From: Chromera velia
Taxonomy: Eukaryota; Sar; Chromeraceae
DNA length: 50,377 nt
Assembly (NCBI GenBank): GCA_018398765.1
Contig: JAHBMJ010005231.1
Coordinates: 22,501 to 72,877, forward strand
Reading direction: 5' to 3'
Part shown: piece after piece, positions 45,013 to 50,377 of the stretch
How positions within the stretch are numbered: the stretch's first letter is position 1
Layout of the letters: each line of letters starts with the position of its first letter
Translations under genes and position numbers: made by a program
The notes under the pieces: model-generated
Databases searched by the model: none
Seen by the model: only the letters and a program-made list of their open reading frames with translations
What the model was told of the DNA's origin: nothing

Positions 45013-48000
45013 ATGTTTCGAGGAGGCGGGAACGAAGAATACGATGGATCTCCTCCCTTTCCTCGGACAGAGAGCTTGAGGGAGTCTCTTGAGAGGTAGG
45101 GCCTCTTTGGTCTTGCATTCTCCACCTCAACGGGTGTGCGTGTTCTTCATCCGTGAGATGGCGTTGTTGTGCTGCAGCTGTTCATGCTTCCTCTTGTGAA
45201 ATGTCTCGCTGTTTCTGTTGCCTTGTTGTTGCTGTGAGAGGTTGTTCTTTTCCTAATGGTTGGGTTGCGATCCTCAGGCAGCGAAGAGGAGAGAAGCTAG
45301 CGTGTCACCTCACCTTCTTCCTTCGTTTCTTCCTCTGTCTAGACCTGCCCTTGTGTTGCGTTGTGTTGTTGTTCTGTCTGTTCTCACTTCATGTCGCCTT
45401 TATTTCCTTCCCTCTACTCCGAGATGCGACGTTTCCTGATTCCCAATTCCTCTGTCTGTCTGCCTGCCCACTTTGTTTGATTGCTTGTTTTGTTCTTTTG
45501 TGTTTGTTCTTTCTTTTTGTCTGTTGTGTAGATGAAGAAAAAGAGGGAGAAGAAGAAATGCATAGTCTGTCTGTTTGTCTGTCTGTGGTTCTGTCTCCGC
45601 ACATCCCTCGATCCCTCCCTCCATGCAGGGTGGGGGATGCCGAGGCATTGCTGCACAGGGCAGATGAAAGGAGGAGAAGGAAGAACGAAGAGAGAAGAGT
45701 CGTCGAGGCAGTTCCCGTGTACAAATACCAACAGCAGCTGCAGCAGCAAAGGGGACAGACAGGCGCTGGAAGAGACGACAGATGTCAGTCGGTTTGTTGG
45801 TATGTTGGTTGGTTGGTTCGTTGGTTGTTTGGTTGGTTGGCTCGTTGGTTGGTTGGTTCGTTGTTCGTTGGTTAGTTGGTTGGCTGGTTCGATGGTTGCT
45901 TCGTTCGTTGATTCGTTGGTTGGTTTCAAATAGAGACAGGGTCAGGGGCGGTCGGAGTTTGATTCAGCCGTTGCTTTCCTTCCTGCTTTGGTCCTTCCGG
46001 CCTTTTTTTTCTTTTCTCGTTTCCTTCTCTTGCTCTGCATTTCCTTCCACCATCTTCCTTCTACTCGTCTCTTGCGGCCCCGCCCCTCTCTGACCAGGAG
46101 GATAACTTTTCTCCACTTGGGTCATTTTTTTTTTCTTCTTTTCCTGTGCCTTTCTGCAGATTTGCACACCCGAGCAGTTGTGCCCCCTTCCCGCACCCAG
46201 ACAAACGTTTTTTTTTTTTTCTTTTCCTGTGCCTTTCTGCAGATTTGCACACCCGAGCAGTTGTGCCCCCTTCCCGGACCCAGACAAACGTTTTTTTTTT
46301 TTTCTTTTCCTGTGCCTTTCTGCAGATTTGCACACCCGAGCAGTTGTGCCCCCTTCCCGGACCCAGACAAACGTGACCGTGACGACAGCCAGAACGGGGG
46401 GAGGAGGGGCTGGACGAATTCGTGAGGCACAGAGGGGGGGGGACGGTGGGTCGATGAGCACGCGCATCGCTTTGTTTTCACATGGAGCTCATGAGTGTAA
46501 AATAACTTGAATTTCACCTTGTGTTGGAAAAACACAAACAAAAAAAAAACGCATGATGGAATTGAGAGAGCGAAAGGGATCGAGGCCTTCGACGACGACG
46601 AATTTAACCAAGGTGCCAAGGAGCAATGGAATTCTCGTTCGCTTTTTTTTTCTTTCGCTAACGATGTTGTATCAAGTTTTTTCGGGAACCCGTTTGAAGT
46701 TGAAGGGGAAGTAAGGTCGGTCTTCTGTTCAGACGCGTTCCCTTGTCGGTAGGCGACAGCTGCAATGCTTCATGAGAAACGCTTCGTTCGATCGTTGCAA
46801 GGAGTTGACTGCCTTTCGGGGAGACGCCCTAGTGCCAAAATCAGCTGTATATTTTGTTCGCATATGAACACACGATGTTGGACTGAATGCAGGGAGGTCC
46901 GCACTGGGGAGTGTTCCCTTTTGGAGGGGAGACAGAAAGAAACTCAGGTTCCCTTCCAACGCGTGCTTAGAGTGGTTGGTTGGGGGGGGGACTTGGGATG
47001 CTGGTTTTTCGTCGTGTCTTGGCTTGCTTGTTTGTTTTGCTCTGGTATGTCTTTCCCGACAAAGAAAGTGAGAGAGACCGCCAGCTCTCCTGCCCCTCTG
47101 TCTTCCTGAGGAGCAGAACAATAAAAAGCGAGTCGCGTGTCCTGTCTGTATGTATGTCTCTTTGCCTGTGTCTGCGTCTTCGGTCGGCGTGAAGATAGTT
47201 TGTTTTTTCCTTTTTTTCTATTGCGTCTGATCTCTTCTTTTCTTCCCATGGATCGTCTTTTTGTGCCTTGCTTCATTAGTTTCGTCTTTCTGTCTGCCTG
47301 TCTGGTTTCTTTCTTTCTCGCGTTTCTTCTTGTATTCATTCCCTTACCTGCCTGCCTGTTCGTCTCCTCCCTCCTTCCTTCATGTGCCTGCCCTCTTGCA
47401 GCACCTTCATCTCCTCTTCCGTTCTCGGGACGTGCTTGGGTCCTGACGAGTCAGCCCCTTAATTGTCCTTCGATTTGTTTTTGTGTTTGTTTGTCTGTTC
47501 GTTCTCTGCATGGGTGCTTGGTTTGGTTGGTGTGGGGGGAGGGGGTTGAGTGAGTGACTGGGCTGGTGGGAGGGTGGGTCCTGGAGAGTTATGGGGGTCC
47601 AGCTGTGTATTTTGTGCTCTCTGTGCACTTGCATCTATCTGTCTGTCCTCCTGTGGGCGGCAGAAAAAAAGACTAGAAAGAAGGATGGGAATGCAGACTC
47701 TTCGCCTCATGCTCAGCGAATTGAACCCTCTTTCCTTCTTGTGTCTTGCTGCTGGCTGACTGTTGGGGACATGGATTGACTTCTGAATATTTTTGTCTGC
47801 ATGGATGCAGACAGTCTCAGAGACGCCCTCTGACAAGACCAGAACTTCACGAGGCACTCCGCAGCGATAGTGTTGCACTCGCTCAGGTGAATTGAGTGGC
47901 TTCTTTGGCCTGGGGCGTCTTTCCTTCTTCCGTCCTTCCTTCCTTCCTTCCTTCCTTCCTTCCTTTTTTCCTCCCTTCCTCTTCTTTCGGTTGGTCGGTC

Positions 48001-48868
48001 GCTCTGCCTGCCTGCCTATTTGCCTCACTTTTGTCTGTACATATTTTGGTGCTTTTCTGTCTCCCTTTCCTTCGAACAGAGATCCAGAGTACTTCTTTTT
48101 TTCTCAATCGCGCGGTTGGTGTTGCGGTCACTCTCCCTGGTGGTCCTCTTCGTTCGTTGGTTCGTTGGTTGAGAGAGAGAGAGAAAAAGTACCAGAAGTA
48201 AGGAATCAACCGCACTCACTCACTCAATTGTGCATCACTCGTCTGATCGAAAGAAATGCCACGAACGATCGATCGACTCATTGTTGCAGCATCGTTCGAA
48301 AGCCCACCTGCTGGAGTGGGGCACCTTCACAGGAAAACCGACGCGTCCGACAGCCACGGCAACAGAACGGAGAGGAGGGGGGGTAGGGGGGAGGCTGAGA
48401 GGAGGAATGGAAAGGGCCCCGACCACCTCAGCAGGTTCCTCGGAGGGCAGCACATCCGTCTCCAAGGGGTGTGTGTCCCTGCTGCAGCTCCGCAAAGCAC
48501 AGCTGGTGGAGGTTGAGAGCGCGTTGGAGCGAGTGGGGCGGCGCCCTCATCTGTCCTCCTCTTCCCTCGGGCGACTGGGTGCTGGGAGGGGGTCTTTCTC
48601 GGGAGGCGTTTGGGGAGAGGAGGACGGGGTGTTTGAGGAGATGACGATGGAGGATCTGATTGTACAGAGACTCAACGCGGGAAGCGCAGTCGGTCAGTCG
48701 GGGTGGCTGTGCGGATTTTGATAGAGGGGAAAATGTGAAGAGGGGGAAAGCAACCCGAGGGGGGATTGCTGATTCTGCTTGTCACGCCATCTTTCTTCTT
48801 ACGCGCACACGCTCTCTCTCTCTCTCTCTCATACACATTACACACGCACACGCACGCACAGAACACGC

Positions 48869-48933
<65 letters not shown>

Positions 48934-49353
48934 TCTCCTTGCTTGATTCATACAAATGCACTCGTTTCTGTCCCTTTTTGCGTGTACGTTTGCATTTTGG
49001 CCATCGGCTTCTTCATTTCTTACTTGATCGAGTCCTTTCGTTGAGTTTCCTTAAGGACAAAAAGACTTACGCAACCAACCGCGTGGGGGGGGAAATTCAA
49101 ATTTATGCCGTTGCGATCAGCCAATCTCTGCCTAATGGCTCTCTTCATTCGTTGGGTCTCCCCAGTCTAAACGGATGCATTATGATTTGCACGGTTGTCA
49201 GTGGTTTGCTGTGTTTCTGCTGATGAATCCATCTATTGTGTATTATTCAATTTGAATGCAGGGCTGACTGCTTGCGCGTTTGACGATGCAAGGCGACGAC
49301 CAAAGGTGTTTGGGGACCTTGCGCCCCCCCTTTTGGCTGCAGTGCGCCAATGA
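45013..49353 (+). CDS. Unrecognised 340-residue basic protein, nine exons
   Basis: Model exons are 45013-45095, 45278-45303, 45532-45568, 45629-45783, 46326-46421, 46893-46947, 47811-47886, 48290-48692 and 49262-49353. All phases agree and the sum is 341 codons. The start is the ATG after an in-frame TAG at 44995. The product begins MFRGGGNEEYDGSPPF, has a charged helical part (VGDAEALLHRADERRRRKNE, then YKYQQQLQQQ), a Ser/Gly-rich middle, and a C-terminal part with LLQLRKAQLVEVESALERVG and FEEMTMEDLIVQRLN, ending LLAAVRQ. No known domain. The large exon 48290-48692 and the exons at 45629, 47811 and 49262 look most reliable; the small ones (26, 37 and 55 nt) rest on phase alone. Four donors depart from GTNNGT, so parts may be wrong. 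Confidence 0.55.
45796..45928. repeat. (GTTG)n tetranucleotide repeat after an exon donor
   Basis: The donor gtcagtcgg at 45784 is followed by GTTG/GTTC/GATG tetramers over about 130 bp, giving a Trp/Val/Gly/Leu-rich artefact frame. Confidence 0.9.
46139..46373. repeat. Three-copy 83-bp tandem repeat of an acceptor and exon start
   Basis: Units with a T-run, ctgtgcctttctgcag and about 48 bases of exon recur with exon starts at 46160, 46243 and 46326 (offset 83 each). The last copy continues into the rest of the exon. The first differs by a small change (ccgcaccc against ccggaccc). Confidence 0.95.
47936..47966. repeat. (CTTC)n microsatellite
   Basis: Tetranucleotide tract in the intron after the exon ending at 47886. 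Confidence 0.85.
48818..48929. repeat. Compound (CT)n, (CA)n, (AAAG)n, (AG)n tract
   Basis: Simple repeats in the last intron of the 45013-49353 gene model. Confidence 0.9.
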
Positions 49354-49560
49354 AAAACTCGATGCAAAAAAAAAAAACAGAAAAAAATCACAGAGCAAAA
49401 CTGTGAAAAATGAACCCAAAATTCCAAGGAAAAATGAAACGAAGAGTTCCAAGATACTCACTAGGATACTCATTCAATTGGATATCAAACCAAATGATAA
49501 ATTAAACAAAGTGATGTATCAAAAAGCTGAATGTAATGCTAAAATACACACACATATATT
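49354..49560. other. 3' flank of the last gene
   Basis: A-rich sequence directly after the stop codon, probably the 3' UTR. No gene seen. Confidence 0.4.
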
Positions 49561-50112
49561 TAGTGACCAAGTTTCATTAAAATTGATAGATTTTGATTTG
49601 ATTTGATTTAATTTGAGGTTAAACACCAAATTTGAGGTTAGATTTGAGATTAAACTTCATAGGTTCCCTAACACCATAGTAATATGCAAGCTCAACTGAG
49701 CTTGTCTAGCTTTTACTGAGAACGAGTCATAATTTTAGGTTTTAGGGTGGAGATGCATTTGAGATATGTTCCTAGCATGTCCGCCTTACTTTTATTCTTC
49801 CATCCATCTGTTTTTGACTGCCATTAAAGATATTTACTAGGATATTTATAGCTTCATATACTTTAGACAAATTCTAAGATAATATATTTATAAACAAATG
49901 ATAGTTTTTCTAGTAGTTTTTAATTCGTCAAAATGTGTTTAAGTTGCTATTGTAACGATTAAATTTTAACAGAGGGTCTGGGAGGGAAACCCGAGATTGG
50001 AAGCCCCATCAGATGTACAATTTGATTTGAGGTTATAAACCTAACCTCAAATCAATTTAATGAAATCAAATGATTCAAATCAAGTCAAACCTAGAGTCAA
50101 ACCTGGTCACTA
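49561..50112. mobile_element. 552-bp inverted-repeat element with TAGTGACCA termini
   Basis: The left end TAGTGACCAAGTTTCA matches the reverse complement of the right end, TAGTGACCAGGTTTGA. Inside, TTTGATTTGATTT and GGTTAAAC/AGGTTA motifs on the left are mirrored by AAATCAAATGATTC and TAACCTCAAAT on the right. It could fold into a long hairpin. No ORF. Both flanks carry (AC)n with ATATAT, so it lies in or next to a compound microsatellite. Confidence 0.6.
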
Positions 50113-50155
50113 CAATGATAGATATACTTACACACATATATACACATACACACAT

Positions 50156-50196
<41 letters not shown>

Positions 50197-50220
50197 CACC
50201 CACCCACCCACCCACCCACC

Positions 50221-50266
<46 letters not shown>

Positions 50267-50290
50267 CACCCACCCACCCACCCACCCACC

Positions 50291-50336
<46 letters not shown>

Positions 50337-50377
50337 CACCCACCCACCCACCCACCCACCCACACATACACACACAC
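50113..50377. repeat. Compound satellite with a 70-bp period, running off the window
   Basis: Each unit contains tatatacacc, (CCCA)n and (CA)n. The tatatacacc block recurs at 50191, 50261 and 50331. The array continues past the window edge. Confidence 0.9.

Noticed and set aside
46061..46619. Repeated Lys/Gly/Cys frames on the minus strand
   Set aside because: Antisense readings of the three-copy 83-bp intron/exon repeat.
50075..50377. Satellite as a telomere
   Set aside because: The unit is a compound CCCA/CA/TA repeat, not TTAGGG- or TTTAGGG-like, and it simply runs off the window edge.

Overview
The window is nuclear DNA from an intron-dense eukaryotic microbe. Genes are split into short exons by introns full of microsatellites, splice acceptors often sit in TGCATGCAG or CTGCCTGCAG, and there are two assembly gaps (N runs at 6668-6681 and 23535-23557). 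The abundance of TGCATGCA, the domain set and the simple-repeat load suggest an alveolate such as a chromerid alga. That is inference, not a database match. I found no prokaryotic, organellar, tRNA, rRNA or CRISPR features.

Layout. At 732-1458 (-) is a three-exon V-ATPase c subunit. At 1818-2549 and 2890-3621 lie two nearly identical 732-bp DNA elements with terminal inverted repeats. At 4218-7882 (+) is a four-exon EF-hand-like protein. At 9555-16770 (+) is an eleven-exon egghead-type family 2 glycosyltransferase. At 16.8-20.2 kb is AT-rich DNA with an orphan exon and a 1.0-kb element with TGGGTTAACTT termini. At 20195-28096 (-) is a nine-exon TOM1-type VHS-GAT protein. It is divergently paired with a six-exon PTC7-type PP2C phosphatase at 29147-33652 (+). 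At 33.7-45 kb is gene-poor DNA with segmental duplications, nested inverted-repeat elements, a weak kinase-like ORF, a broken MYND finger and a displaced copy of part of the TOM1 gene. At 45013-49353 (+) is a nine-exon gene for an unrecognised 340-residue protein. A 552-bp inverted-repeat element and a 70-bp-period satellite close the window.

The genes are unrelated housekeeping functions: proton pumping, glycolipid or glycan synthesis, ubiquitin-linked endosomal sorting and phosphatase signalling. Nothing suggests a cluster. The exon models were built by hand from reading frame, GT/AG sites and phase continuity, and every full model sums to a whole number of codons.

The most interesting signal is in the introns. 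(1) Donors follow GTNNGT with +3/+4 relaxed (26 of 28 in the five better-supported genes). (2) Many donors continue into 4-bp repeats in register with the splice site (gttcgttcg, gtcagtcag, gtgggtggg), and many acceptors end TGCC or TGCA repeats. (3) Five introns contain tandem duplications of 43-97 bp that copy the splice junction with the adjoining exon edge. In the cases where I could read the frame, decoy acceptors lead to stop codons or frameshifts. Together these suggest local tandem duplication and slippage are actively reshaping splice sites here.
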